64,000 bases of DNA from an uncultured Gammaproteobacteria bacterium (GTDB lineage: Bacteria; Pseudomonadota; Gammaproteobacteria; Arenicellales; JAANXG01): contig CAMYJT010000012.1 of NCBI GenBank assembly GCA_947258785.1, forward strand, positions 20,915-84,914, read 5' to 3'. This document shows positions 1 to 8,712 of the stretch, piece after piece. The notes under the pieces were generated by a model, which saw only the letters and a program-made list of their open reading frames with translations, was not told the origin of the DNA and ran no database searches. Position numbers and translations under genes: made by a program. Each line of letters opens with the position of its first letter. Position 1 is the first letter of the stretch.

Positions 1-435
1 CCACTGCTTGTGAGTGAGCGGCATGATGGACAGCCGGTTACCACGTCTCAGCAAGGACATGTCTTGAAGCGCTTTGTGCTGCTTGAGTTCGTGCAGGGAA
101 ATCACCCGTTTCAATTTTCGCACCAGTTTTACGTCGACCATGAACCAGCGTGGGTCATCCGGGTTGCTCTTCGGGTCGAAGTATTTCTCGTTCGGATCCC
201 AGGCTGTGAGGTCCGGGTAGGCGGCGCGAGTGATCTTGATTATCCCAACGATGCCTGGGTTGGCGCAATTCGAATGGTAAAAAAACGCGAGATCCCCGAC
301 CCGCATTTTATCGCGGATGTAGTTGCGTGCCTGGTAGTTTCGAATGCCGTCCCAGTGGTCGGTTTTGTGCGGTTGCCGGGCGAGGTCGTCGATGCCGAAC
401 GTCTGTGGCTCGCTTTTCATTAACCAGTGTCCCAT
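1..435 (-). CDS. EVE domain protein (partial, C-terminus cut by window edge)
   Basis: The reading frame runs off the left end of the window, so about the last ten residues are probably missing (family members are usually about 155 aa; 145 codons are visible). EVE domains are PUA-like folds thought to bind modified bases in RNA or DNA; the precise role is unknown. Family signatures are visible: KSEP at residues 7-10, WDGIRNYQARN at 28-38 and FFYHSN at 51-56, the conserved pocket of the fold. The chosen ATG gives the usual short MxxWLMKSEP beginning; a second ATG five codons later is possible. It lies just downstream of the formyl-THF cyclo-ligase gene on the same strand (16-nt gap), so the two are probably co-transcribed. 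Confidence 0.9.
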   Translation of the reverse strand, partial: MGHWLMKSEPQTFGIDDLARQPHKTDHWDGIRNYQARNYIRDKMRVGDLAFFYHSNCANPGIVGIIKITRAAYPDLTAWDPNEKYFDPKSNPDDPRWFMVDVKLVRKLKRVISLHELKQHKALQDMSLLRRGNRLSIMPLTHKQW

Positions 436-451
436 GGGGCACTCCGTTGAG

Positions 452-1054
452 CTACGTGGATTGTTGGCGCCCGGGCATGATGAGGCTGGTTTCGGTGGCG
501 ATGGCTCGCAGCGGGACGTCCCACGGCCGCTGCGGTAGTGCGGCGGTCTGCTGAAACGAATACGCAGCGCCAACAAGATCCGGTGGGCGCCAGGACGGTG
601 CCCCGAGCAGAAACGCCATGGTTCGATCGTAGTAACCTGCGCCCATGCCCAACCGGCCGCCGTCCCGATCGAACGCAACCAACGGCACGATCACCAGGTT
701 CAGTTTGTTGGCGGAAATCAATTCCTGGGGATGCGTGACGGGTTCGGGAATGCCGAATCGATTCGGGCGCATCGCTTGTCCCCGCCGGTAGCGGCCGAAC
801 CGGAGCACTTCACCAAACCGGACCACGATCGGCAAGTAGCAACGCTTCGCCATGGCTTGGGCCTGTTGCATGGCCGGCCGGATGTCGAGCTCTCCATCGT
901 TGGGGTAGTAAAAAGCGATGCGGTGGGCGCTGCGAAACCCCCTCCATTGACACAGTATGCGGACGAAACCGTCGGCGGCGAGTTGTTGCTCGCGACGGGA
1001 CAGCTGCTGCCGCCGCGTCCGCATTTGTGTGCGCAGCAGGTTTCGTTGTTCCAT
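452..1054 (-). CDS. ygfA: 5-formyltetrahydrofolate cyclo-ligase
   Basis: This is a 200-aa cytosolic enzyme that converts 5-formyl-THF to 5,10-methenyl-THF with ATP, returning a storage or inhibitory folate to one-carbon metabolism. The signature near the C-terminus, DRDGGRLGMGAGYYDR, is the family's nucleotide/folate-binding loop. The start is placed at ATG 1054 rather than the TTG one codon upstream. The order zapA - 6S RNA - ygfA is classic for gammaproteobacteria and is preserved here, so the gene is probably transcribed as the downstream part of the 6S RNA transcript. Confidence 0.95.
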   Translation of the reverse strand: MEQRNLLRTQMRTRRQQLSRREQQLAADGFVRILCQWRGFRSAHRIAFYYPNDGELDIRPAMQQAQAMAKRCYLPIVVRFGEVLRFGRYRRGQAMRPNRFGIPEPVTHPQELISANKLNLVIVPLVAFDRDGGRLGMGAGYYDRTMAFLLGAPSWRPPDLVGAAYSFQQTAALPQRPWDVPLRAIATETSLIMPGRQQST

Positions 1055-1107
1055 CAATGCGACAGGCCCTCGATACAGCGTGCCGGCGAGCTTGGTGTGA
1101 GAGGAGT

Positions 1108-1290
1108 GGCGTCGCCCGCCTGTGCCGGGTTGTCCTTTGACCTTGAACCGTGAGGTTCAAAGGGGAGCCTCAGACCCGTATCAGGCTTTCCGGGTTGCGG
1201 ACATGCACAACAACGGAATCTATTCAGCTCCCAAAATGTAATTTAGGTTCTAAGGGTATTCAGAACAACTCGAACACCGCAGGCAACGCC
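1108..1290 (-). ncRNA. ssrS: 6S RNA
   Basis: 6S RNA mimics an open promoter and sequesters the housekeeping sigma-70 RNA polymerase in stationary phase. I identify it by position (between zapA and ygfA), by fold and by a conserved block. The ends pair: GGCGUUGCCUGC at the 5' end (1290-1279) with GCGGGCGACGCC at the 3' end (1119-1108), a 12-bp terminal stem with two G-U pairs. A second closing stem pairs GAGUUGUUC with GGACAACCC. The 3' half contains TTTGAACCTCACGGTTCAAGG, closely resembling the CCTTGAACCAAGGGTTCAAGG segment of the E. coli RNA. The predicted length is 183 nt (E. coli 184). The ends are inferred from pairing and may be a few nt off. Confidence 0.88.
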
Positions 1291-1316
1291 AAAAACAAGT
1301 CACCATCTTTCATGCT

Positions 1317-1628
1317 TCACAGCGTCAGTTGCTGCTGTTCCTGCATCACTGTGTCTATCTTGTCCTGCAACGCCTTTACGCGTTGCTCAATCTCGTCTTT
1401 CCCCCCCGCCTGCTTGCGGAGTAACAGCAATTCGTTGGTGATATTCAGCGCGGCGATGATCGCGCAGCGCTCAATGCCGACGACTTTGCCGCGTTTTTGC
1501 ACCTCATGCATACTGCGGTCCAGATAGCTAGCCGCTTGAGTCAGCGCCTCCCGCTCTTCGTCCGCGCATGCAACGGAAAAGTCCCGCCCCATAATCGATA
1601 CCCTGACGCCTTGGGCATTTTCTCTCAT
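1317..1628 (-). CDS. zapA: Cell division protein ZapA
   Basis: A 103-aa FtsZ-associated protein that crosslinks FtsZ protofilaments at mid-cell. The N-terminal part (RVSIMGRDFSVACADEE) is the ZapA beta-sheet domain, followed by the characteristic stretch LTQAASYLDRSM and a long C-terminal coiled coil ending in glutamines. The frame stays open upstream, but the start at 1628 is supported by the ATGA overlap with the preceding zapB-like gene and by the usual ZapA length. It sits directly upstream of the 6S RNA gene, the standard arrangement. Confidence 0.95.
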   Translation of the reverse strand: MRENAQGVRVSIMGRDFSVACADEEREALTQAASYLDRSMHEVQKRGKVVGIERCAIIAALNITNELLLLRKQAGGKDEIEQRVKALQDKIDTVMQEQQQLTL

Positions 1629-1849
1629 TTGACGTTGTCTATCGTGCGCAGTCGCGTCACGATGGCCTCCAAACGTGTACGCGCCATCTTGTTCTTTTCG
1701 GCCAGCTTGATCTTTTCCTCGAGCAGGGAATCGTGTCTTGAACGCAGCGAAAGATTTTCCTCCCGCAAGCGGCGGCACGTATTAATCAGTTCATCCACTC
1801 GCCGCTCTAATAGTCCTAAATCTTGATCAGCGTATTCGTTGGTGTTCAT
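1625..1849 (-). CDS. ZapB-like coiled-coil protein (TIGR02449 type)
   Basis: A 74-aa protein almost entirely predicted as coiled coil (heptads of L, E, R and K from about residue 8 to the end), matching the small TIGR02449/ZapB-like family usually found next to zapA. It probably helps organise the Z-ring; the function of this subfamily is inferred from its partner. The start at 1849 (MNTNEYADQD) is preferred over the upstream extension because coiled-coil content begins there. Its stop overlaps the zapA start by 4 nt, suggesting translational coupling. Confidence 0.85.
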   Translation of the reverse strand: MNTNEYADQDLGLLERRVDELINTCRRLREENLSLRSRHDSLLEEKIKLAEKNKMARTRLEAIVTRLRTIDNVK

Positions 1850-1921
1850 GACGCGTGAACTATAGGCCCCAAGTTGTTGCCGGTCAACGCCTATTAATAG
1901 TTGATGCAACGCTCCAAATAT

Positions 1922-1940
1922 GGGAACCTCGCAGGTTCCC
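1922..1940. other. Perfect inverted repeat in the zapB/ygfB intergenic region
   Basis: GGGAACCT, a CGC loop, then AGGTTCCC form a perfect 8-bp hairpin between the divergent zapB-like and ygfB genes (1850-2062). It lies in the leader side of the zapB-zapA-6S transcript. It could be an operator or an RNA hairpin; no protein can be assigned. The rest of this 213-nt gap is AT-richer and presumably carries the two divergent promoters. Confidence 0.45.
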
Positions 1941-2062
1941 TTTCCGAGAGTTGTGATGTGGTAACGCAACGCGCATTGGACTGGCTCTCGAAGTTTTTTA
2001 ATGCATCATATGCACTTCCATTACCGTATTTCGACACCTACGACAATGTCTAAAAGCGTAGC

Positions 2063-2638
2063 ATGAATTCATCGGATTCCAATCCTGATTATGGACAACT
2101 CACCGCGGCGTTGTCGTTGACCGGCATCTCGATCAGTGCGTCGGAAGTGCACGGAATAATTTGCGGAGTCATCTGTAACCAGTTGAAAACCGGCCGGGTG
2201 ACTGATGTGTGCGAATTGATTCTGGTTGGTACCGATGTGGAGCGGGCCAAGCAAACTCTGTGCGGTCCGCTGCTCGTTCTCCATACCGTCACCAGCACGA
2301 GCCTGCATGAGGGCGAAGTGGGGTTTACGCTGCTGCTGCCCGACGACAGCCACAGCCTGATCCAGCGCACCGACGCCTTGGCGGACTGGTGTCACGGGTT
2401 TACCGTTGGACTACTGCATAACGGGGCCATTACCATCGATCAGCTGCCCACGGATTCCGAAGAGATCGCGAGGGATATTATGGACATATCCGGTGTCGAG
2501 GTTGATGCCGAGAATCTGGAACGGGACGAATGGGCGTTGAACGAGGTGCAGGAGTACGTGCGAATTGGCGTGCAGGTTATCTACGAGGAGCTTCTGGCTG
2601 ATGCCGAACGGCACACCCCATCGCACAAGATCCACTGA
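2063..2638 (+). CDS. ygfB: YgfB/UPF0149 family protein
   Basis: A 191-aa all-helical cytosolic protein of the UPF0149 family. The N-terminal stretch SASEVHGIICGVIC and the acidic region NEVQEYVRIGVQVIYEELL are typical. The gene conventionally starts the ygfB-pepP-ubiH-ubiI cluster, as here; pepP follows after one base. The biochemical role is not established; in Pseudomonas a homologue influences expression of a cell-wall amidase and beta-lactam tolerance, which cannot be assumed here. Confidence 0.92.
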   Translation: MNSSDSNPDYGQLTAALSLTGISISASEVHGIICGVICNQLKTGRVTDVCELILVGTDVERAKQTLCGPLLVLHTVTSTSLHEGEVGFTLLLPDDSHSLIQRTDALADWCHGFTVGLLHNGAITIDQLPTDSEEIARDIMDISGVEVDAENLERDEWALNEVQEYVRIGVQVIYEELLADAERHTPSHKIH

Positions 2639-2639
2639 T

Positions 2640-3953
2640 ATGATCGACCGGCGGGTTTTCGAGCGTCGGCGCCAAGACGTCATGCAGCTCATGGGCGACG
2701 GCATTGCGGTGGTGGCCACCGCCCCGGAGCGCACCCGCAACCGAGACATCCAGTACCGATTTCGTCCGGACAGCGATTTTTATTATCTCACACATTATCC
2801 GGAACCGGATGCGGTAGCGGTGTTGTGCCCCGGGCGAGAGCAGGGAGAATTCATTTTATTCTGCCGGGAACGCAATCCCGAGCAGGAGACTTGGGATGGC
2901 AGGCGCGCCGGATTGGAAGGAGCCGTTGCGCAATTCGATGCAGACGACGCGTTTCCGATCTCGGACATCGGTGAAATCCTGCCCGGTCTGCTGGAGAACC
3001 GCAGCAAGGTGTTCTGTAACGTTGGAAATTATGCCGAGTTTGACATGAAACTGTTGCACTGGGTCAACGAGGTGAAGGCCAAATCTCGTCTGGGCATAAA
3101 CGCCCCGAGCGAATTGGTCGACATCACCCATATTCTGCACGAGCTGCGGCTCATCAAACAGACCGAGGAGGTTCGGGTGATGAAGCGGGCCGCCAAGATC
3201 TCCGCAGCGGCGCACAGGCGCGCCATGCGGGTGTGCCGGCCCGGTAAAATGGAGTATGAAATCCACGCGGAACTGGAGTATGAATTCAGAAAGAGCGGCA
3301 GTGCATATCCGGCCTATCCACCGATTGTGGCGGGTGGGGCAAACGCCTGTGTTCTGCACTACATTGACAACTCGGCCGAACTCAATGACGGGGAGTTGTT
3401 GTTGATCGATGCCGGCGCCGAGATCGATTGTTACGCCGCCGATGTTACCCGTACTTTCCCGATCAATGGAAAATTCTCACCGGAACAGAAGAGCGTATAC
3501 GAGATTGTCCTGGCCGCGCAATCGGTCGCCATCGACAAGGCACAGGCCGGCCATCACTGGTACGAACCCCACGATGCCGCGTTGCAGGTTCTGGTCCAGG
3601 GCCTGGTGGATCTCGGATTGTTAACGGGCAGCATCGAGGAATTGATCGAAACCGAGGCCCACCGGCGGTTTTACATGCATCGCACCGGCCATTGGTTGGG
3701 TATGGATGTGCACGACGTTGGTGACTATAAGATCGAGGGGGTTTGGCGCCAACTGGAACCGGGTATGGTGCTGACCATCGAACCCGGTCTGTACATTCCC
3801 GGCGACGATGACATAGAGCCGCGGTGGCGCAACATCGGTATCCGGATTGAGGATGACGTGCTTATCAATCGCAACGGCAATACCATACTGAGTAAAGACG
3901 CGCCGAAACAGATCACGGAAATCGAAGCAATCATGGAGCACCGAGCGTCGTAA
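2640..3953 (+). CDS. pepP: Xaa-Pro aminopeptidase PepP
   Basis: A 437-aa cytosolic metallopeptidase that removes N-terminal residues preceding proline. The N-terminal aminopeptidase-P domain is followed by a pita-bread catalytic domain with the expected Mn ligands: the two aspartates in LLLIDAGAEIDCYAADVTR, the histidine in HRTGHWLGMDVHD, and the glutamates in LTIEPGLY and GIRIEDD. The start is ATG 2640, one base after the ygfB stop, although the frame remains open further upstream. The length matches the E. coli enzyme (about 440 aa). It is part of the ygfB-pepP-ubiH-ubiI operon. Confidence 0.97.
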   Translation: MIDRRVFERRRQDVMQLMGDGIAVVATAPERTRNRDIQYRFRPDSDFYYLTHYPEPDAVAVLCPGREQGEFILFCRERNPEQETWDGRRAGLEGAVAQFDADDAFPISDIGEILPGLLENRSKVFCNVGNYAEFDMKLLHWVNEVKAKSRLGINAPSELVDITHILHELRLIKQTEEVRVMKRAAKISAAAHRRAMRVCRPGKMEYEIHAELEYEFRKSGSAYPAYPPIVAGGANACVLHYIDNSAELNDGELLLIDAGAEIDCYAADVTRTFPINGKFSPEQKSVYEIVLAAQSVAIDKAQAGHHWYEPHDAALQVLVQGLVDLGLLTGSIEELIETEAHRRFYMHRTGHWLGMDVHDVGDYKIEGVWRQLEPGMVLTIEPGLYIPGDDDIEPRWRNIGIRIEDDVLINRNGNTILSKDAPKQITEIEAIMEHRAS

Positions 3954-4007
3954 CATCTACGGGGCGCTCGGGTCCGCCGTCGGCAATGCTGATAGCATGG
4001 TTTACAA

Positions 4008-5243
4008 ATGAACGATAACGGTCTGGATTACGATGTTGCGATCGTCGGTGGGGGACTGGTGGGCGCCAGTCTGGCGTGTGCCTTGTCACCGACGCCGCTG
4101 CGGGTCGTTGTCATCGAGGCGGTCTTGTTTAAATCGGATGCTCAGCCAAGCTACGACGAGCGCATGCTGGCGCTCTCTCACGGCTCCAAACAGATTCTCT
4201 CCACGATGGGTATATGGCCCGCGGTGGCCGCGGGCGACGCCACGCCCATCGAACGCATCCATATCTCTGATCGTGGCCGGGCCGGGTTTACGCGGCTGAG
4301 CCACCGCGATGCAGGCGTCGAGGCGCTGGGTTTTGTGGTGCCCGCGCGGGTCTTAGGGCAGGTGCTCATCGGCCAGCTCGAGATCAGCCAAGGTGTCGAA
4401 GTACTGTGTCCGGGCCGTGTCGCCGGCATCGTGCCCGGCGAGCAGGATATTGTCCTGACCGTGGTTACCGGCGGCGGCGAACGCGAACTCCGCGTCAAGT
4501 TGGCCGTGCTGGCCGACGGCGGCCGATCGCCGGCCCGGGAATCGCTGGGCATCACCGCCACGGTACACGACTACGGACAGACCGCCATCCTGACGACGGT
4601 GACGCCGGGGCATGCCCACCGCCACGTGGCTTACGAGCGATTCACCGACAGCGGTCCCTTAGCCCTGTTGCCGACCAGCGGGAACCGTTACGCTGTGGTG
4701 TGGACGACCCGGCACGAGTGTGTGGAGACGCTCATGAACCTGTCTGACCAGCGGTTTATAGCAGCGCTGCAGCGCCGCTTCGGGGATCGCGCGGGGCGGT
4801 TGTCGAAACCAGGGCGGCGCCAAGCGCACCGCTTGACTCTGGTGCGTGTACCTAATCCGGTGGCTTGCCGCGCCTTGGCGATCGGTAACGCCGCGCACAC
4901 CATTCACCCGGTATCCGGACAAGGTTTCAATCTCGGTGTCCGCGACGTCGCGGTCCTGGCGGAGGTGCTGCACGGGGCCGCCAAGCAAGGTGAGGACATC
5001 GGGTCTGCCGTGGTACTGTCGTGCTACGCCGAACGCCGCCGCCGCGACACACTGGCGACGACATTGTTCACCGACGGATTGGTGCGTTTGTTTTCGAACA
5101 CCTTGCCACCGGTAGCGTGGGCGCGGGATGCCGCCATGGTGGCGGTGGATGTCCTGCCGCCCGTGAAGCGATTCCTGCTGCACCGCACAATGGGGATTGC
5201 CGGCCGTCTACCCCAACTGGCACGGGGCCTGCCGTTTGAGTAG
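4008..5243 (+). CDS. ubiH: 2-octaprenyl-6-methoxyphenol hydroxylase (UbiH-type FAD monooxygenase)
   Basis: A 411-aa flavin monooxygenase of the UbiH/COQ6 family, hydroxylating the ubiquinone head group at the inner face of the membrane. Evidence: an N-terminal Rossmann motif VAIVGGGLVGASLA (residues 10-23), the DG motif in LAVLADGGRSPARESLG, and a C-terminal GNAAHTIHPVSGQGFNLG segment (the usual GDAAH is GNAAH here). Position between pepP and a second hydroxylase gene is typical for ubiH. The assignment to UbiH rather than UbiI/UbiF rests on gene order, since the paralogues are similar. Confidence 0.9.
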   Translation: MNDNGLDYDVAIVGGGLVGASLACALSPTPLRVVVIEAVLFKSDAQPSYDERMLALSHGSKQILSTMGIWPAVAAGDATPIERIHISDRGRAGFTRLSHRDAGVEALGFVVPARVLGQVLIGQLEISQGVEVLCPGRVAGIVPGEQDIVLTVVTGGGERELRVKLAVLADGGRSPARESLGITATVHDYGQTAILTTVTPGHAHRHVAYERFTDSGPLALLPTSGNRYAVVWTTRHECVETLMNLSDQRFIAALQRRFGDRAGRLSKPGRRQAHRLTLVRVPNPVACRALAIGNAAHTIHPVSGQGFNLGVRDVAVLAEVLHGAAKQGEDIGSAVVLSCYAERRRRDTLATTLFTDGLVRLFSNTLPPVAWARDAAMVAVDVLPPVKRFLLHRTMGIAGRLPQLARGLPFE

Positions 5244-6477
5244 CCCGGTGCAGCATGACGTCATCGTGGTCGGCGCCGGTTTGGTCGGCGGCGTCTTGGC
5301 CAACGCCTTGGCGGCACAGGGCCTGCGGCTGGTGGTCGTCGATTCCGGCAGCGCCCCGGTCGTCGATCCGCAGCACTGCGACATCCGCGTCAGCGCGCTG
5401 GGGCGCGCGGCAGACAACGTATTGCGAAATCTCGGTATTTGGGAGGAGATGCCGCGGCAACGCGTGTCGCCGTTTCGGGCGATGGTGGTGTGGGATGCGG
5501 GGAGCGTCGGCGCCATTCGCTTCGATGCCGCGGAGATCGCTCAGCCCTATCTCGGCCACATTGTTGAGAACAACGCGCTCATCGATGCCTCGCACCAAGT
5601 GCTCAGTCGATTCGATACGGTAACGGTGTTGTGGCGGAGCCGCGTGCAGGAGTTGGTCACGTCCGCCCACTCGGTGCGCATCGAGCTGTCCGGCGGTGAG
5701 GCGTTCACCGCGCGGGTGCTGGTTGGCGCCGACGGCGCTGGATCCTGGGTGCGCAGGCGTCTGGCAATCGGGTCGCCGCGGCATGATTACGCGCAGCGGG
5801 CAATCGTCGCCCAGGTGGAGACCGAGAAGCCACATCAACAAACGGCCTGGCAGCGCTTTCTGCCTACCGGGCCGCTGGCGTTCCTGCCGTTGGCCGATGG
5901 GAGCAGCTCCATCGTCTGGAGCTGTGATCGGCCGACGGCCGATGAACTCCTCGAACTCGATGATGCAAGTTTTCGTGCCCGGCTGGCGTCGGCGTTTGAA
6001 CACCGACTGGGGGACATTCTGCGTTGCGGCCCGCCGCGGTCGTTCCCGCTGTCACGATCGGATGCTGAGGCCTACATCGCAAACCGCAGCGCCCTCATCG
6101 GCGATGCCGCGCACACGGTGCATCCACTTGCGGGGCAGGGCGCGAATCTGGGCATCGCCGACGCCGTCACGCTGGCCGAAGTGCTGGTCGATGCCGCCAA
6201 CTCCGGCAAGGACCTTGGCGGCCGGGCCGTCCTGCGTCGCTACGAGCGCTGGCGCAAATCGGAGAATGCGCTGATGATGTACGCCATGCACGGCCTGCAA
6301 CGCTTGTTCAGCGCCCCGTGGGGCTTGGTGCGCGGTGTGCGCGGTCTCGGCCTGCGGGTGACCGACCGTTCGGGTCCGCTCAAGCACGCCATCATCCGCC
6401 GTGCCATGGGACTGGACGGTGATCTGCCACGGCTCGCGCGTCCGAATCCGGCGCCGCCCGCCGAGTCGGGCCCATGA
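5236..6477 (+). CDS. ubiI: UbiI/VisC-like ubiquinone-biosynthesis FAD hydroxylase
   Basis: A second UbiH/UbiF/VisC family flavoprotein, about 413 aa. The FAD motif DVIVVGAGLVGGVLAN is near the N-terminus and LIGDAAHTVHPLAGQGANLG near the C-terminus. It most likely carries out another ring hydroxylation of ubiquinone synthesis. The start is uncertain: TTG 5236, overlapping the ubiH stop by 8 nt, has a GGGG run upstream; GTG 5248 would also fit. The gene overlaps the antiporter gene by 4 nt at its 3' end, so all of this cluster appears co-transcribed. Confidence 0.85.
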   Translation: MSSPVQHDVIVVGAGLVGGVLANALAAQGLRLVVVDSGSAPVVDPQHCDIRVSALGRAADNVLRNLGIWEEMPRQRVSPFRAMVVWDAGSVGAIRFDAAEIAQPYLGHIVENNALIDASHQVLSRFDTVTVLWRSRVQELVTSAHSVRIELSGGEAFTARVLVGADGAGSWVRRRLAIGSPRHDYAQRAIVAQVETEKPHQQTAWQRFLPTGPLAFLPLADGSSSIVWSCDRPTADELLELDDASFRARLASAFEHRLGDILRCGPPRSFPLSRSDAEAYIANRSALIGDAAHTVHPLAGQGANLGIADAVTLAEVLVDAANSGKDLGGRAVLRRYERWRKSENALMMYAMHGLQRLFSAPWGLVRGVRGLGLRVTDRSGPLKHAIIRRAMGLDGDLPRLARPNPAPPAESGP

Positions 6478-7724
6478 CGGCCTCCATGGGATTGTTGGAC
6501 CTGATGGCCGCGTTGGTCACCTTGTCCGCACTGTTCAGCTACGTCAATCACCGATTCATCCGGCTGCCCACTACGGTCGGCGTAATGTTGATCGCGCTGC
6601 TGCTGTCGGTGTCGTTGATGACCTTCGGCAAACTTGGCTTTGCAGACCTCGAGCAGTATGCCGAGCGGGTCCTCTCCGGCATCGACTTCAATCTCACGTT
6701 GATGCAGGGCATGTTGAGCTTCCTGCTGTTCGCCGGGGCATTGCACGTCAATCTGGAGGATCTTGCGAAACAGAAATGGGTTATTCTCAGCCTTGCCACC
6801 ATCGGGGTGTTGCTGTCGACGATCATCGTCGGTTCGCTGGTCTGGATGCTGCTGGATCTGTTGGGATTCCAGGTTGGCTATCTGTATTGTCTGTTGTTCG
6901 GTGCGCTGATTTCGCCCACCGATCCGATTGCGGTGCTCGCGACCTTGAAGACGGTAGGCGTATCGAAGAGTATCGAGACGAAGATCGCTGGTGAGTCGCT
7001 ATTCAATGACGGCGTGGGCGTGGTGCTGTTTCTGGTGTTGCTGGGTCTGGCCACCCGGCCCGAGGAGGCCTCGGTGGCTTCGGCGGTGTTGTTGTTCGCA
7101 CAGGAGGCCTTCGGAGGCCTGATCCTCGGCTTCTTGCTCGGTACTCTTGGGTTCTATCTGCTCCGTACAGTGGACAATTATCAGGTTGAGATTCTGCTGA
7201 CCCTGGCCGTTGTTATGGGCGGTTACGCACTCGCCCGTGCGTTGCATACCTCCGGACCCATCGCCATCGTCGTGGCCGGATTACTGATCGGCAACCACGG
7301 CCGGGTGCTGGCTATGTCGGAAAAGACCCGCGGCCACCTGGACACGTTCTGGGAATTGGTGGATGAAATAATGAACGCGGTGCTGTTTGTGCTCCTGGGA
7401 CTGGAAATGCTGGTGCTGCAGTTTACCGGCGGTTATGTTCTCGCCGGCATTATTGCGATTCCCCTGGTGCTGGTATCGCGCCTGGTAAGCGTGGGGATGC
7501 CGATCGGTGCACTGCGGCTGACCAAGGAATTCAGTCCCCACGTCGTCAAGATCCTGGTGTGGGGCGGTCTGCGAGGTGGCATCTCAGTGGCTTTGGCCTT
7601 GTCCTTACCGGCCGGACCGACTCGGGATGTCTTCCTCGCGATGACCTATATCATCGTAGTGTTCTCAATTGTCGTTCAGGGCCTCACAATCGGAGCGGTA
7701 GTCAGGAAGCTGCGAGACCTCTGA
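6474..7724 (+). CDS. CPA1-family Na+/H+ antiporter (NhaP-like)
   Basis: A 416-aa inner-membrane protein with about 12 hydrophobic segments. CPA1 signatures are present: GALISPTDPIAV (PTDP at 148-151) and ESLFNDGVGVVL with the Asn-Asp ion-binding pair at 178-179. It should exchange Na+ (or K+) for protons, contributing to pH and sodium homeostasis. The ATGA overlap with the upstream hydroxylase indicates translational coupling, an unusual companion for ubiquinone genes. The ion specificity cannot be read from sequence. Confidence 0.9.
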   Translation: MTASMGLLDLMAALVTLSALFSYVNHRFIRLPTTVGVMLIALLLSVSLMTFGKLGFADLEQYAERVLSGIDFNLTLMQGMLSFLLFAGALHVNLEDLAKQKWVILSLATIGVLLSTIIVGSLVWMLLDLLGFQVGYLYCLLFGALISPTDPIAVLATLKTVGVSKSIETKIAGESLFNDGVGVVLFLVLLGLATRPEEASVASAVLLFAQEAFGGLILGFLLGTLGFYLLRTVDNYQVEILLTLAVVMGGYALARALHTSGPIAIVVAGLLIGNHGRVLAMSEKTRGHLDTFWELVDEIMNAVLFVLLGLEMLVLQFTGGYVLAGIIAIPLVLVSRLVSVGMPIGALRLTKEFSPHVVKILVWGGLRGGISVALALSLPAGPTRDVFLAMTYIIVVFSIVVQGLTIGAVVRKLRDL

Positions 7725-7728
7725 GCGC

Positions 7729-8565
7729 TTACCAGCCGAAACCGTAAGTTTGGCTGAGCAGCCGCTCGAAACCGCGATACTCCTCTCTGGTCGTGGCCTG
7801 CAGCGCCAGGTCTGCGGCGAACCGCTGGCGAAGTCGTTTGGTGGCTTCGGACCCACCGGGCGCGAGCAAGGCGGCCCTGACCACGTTCTGAATATCTGCC
7901 GGAATGCTCGGGCCGGCGGTGATCGCCTGTGGCGGCAGAGGGCTGCTGAGAAACAGGATGCGGGTCTTACCCGCCGCGCGCCCGCGGTTGAACTGGTCGT
8001 AGAGGGCGGCGGGCATCACGGCGCCTTGGCACCCGCCCCTCAACAATTCATCGAAAATCCGTTTGAATCCCTTCAGTTCACGGATGAATGGTTGGCGGAT
8101 CGGATTGGAATACTGCGCTTGTATGGTCATCGTCGCCAGGTTTGGCGGCGGGTGCGCGCATACTTTACGGCCTGCCAAGTCCGCAAGTTCCATGATCTCG
8201 TCCTCGTCCCGGGAAATGGCGACGAATTTCAGTTTGCCCGGCAGGCGCACCAATGGTGTGTGTTCCAGATTCACGATTCGCCAGCTCACGAAGTGCGGAC
8301 CGTCGAAGACGAGGTCATAACCGCCTGCCTGCATGCTCTTTACATAGGACATCCAGTCGAGCGGGTGTTGATAAACGAATTGTTGACCGGTGGCCCCGGT
8401 CAAATATCTGGCGATCGGTGCATAGTCCTGTTCACCGCGGGCAACGGATTCGCGCGGTGGTGCCGAGAAGACGAACGCGTCGCCCTTCCCCCACGGACTC
8501 CAGACCAGCCCGGCCAGCAATAATATGGTTAACGCGGATCTCTTCAATTCCGAAAATATTTCCAC
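7729..8565 (-). CDS. PhnD-type phosphate/phosphonate-like periplasmic binding protein
   Basis: A 278-aa secreted solute-binding protein. An N-terminal hydrophobic segment (ALTILLLAGLVWS) serves as a signal peptide and is followed by the PhnD/transferrin-like fold with the typical phrases GGYDLVFDGPHFVSWR and PAALYDQF. Members bind phosphonates, phosphate or other anions, or act as sensory subunits; no permease or ATPase gene is adjacent, so the ligand is unknown. It is transcribed divergently from fur, and a Fur-box-like sequence lies between them, so iron-responsive control is plausible but unproven. Confidence 0.85.
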   Translation of the reverse strand: MEIFSELKRSALTILLLAGLVWSPWGKGDAFVFSAPPRESVARGEQDYAPIARYLTGATGQQFVYQHPLDWMSYVKSMQAGGYDLVFDGPHFVSWRIVNLEHTPLVRLPGKLKFVAISRDEDEIMELADLAGRKVCAHPPPNLATMTIQAQYSNPIRQPFIRELKGFKRIFDELLRGGCQGAVMPAALYDQFNRGRAAGKTRILFLSSPLPPQAITAGPSIPADIQNVVRAALLAPGGSEATKRLRQRFAADLALQATTREEYRGFERLLSQTYGFGW

Positions 8566-8632
8566 GGTGACAGCCTTGGTGGATATTAGATCACCTACGG
8601 CGCCGGATGCTCATTCAGACTTGTAAACAATC

Positions 8633-8651
8633 GTTATTGCGAATAATTATC
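8633..8651. promoter_or_regulatory. Candidate Fur box in the fur/PhnD-type divergent promoter
   Basis: The 19-mer GTTATTGCGAATAATTATC reads, on the other strand, GATAATTATTCGCAATAAC, which keeps the GATAAT half-site and most of the second half of the Fur consensus (about 12 of 19 positions). It lies 61 bp upstream of the fur start, so autoregulation is likely; it could also affect the divergent PhnD-type gene. The match is imperfect. Confidence 0.5.
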
Positions 8652-8712
8652 AGTGACGTTAAGGTGCGGGGACTTGACGGCGAGGCCACTATCAGCAGAC
8701 GCGGATTTTTCA

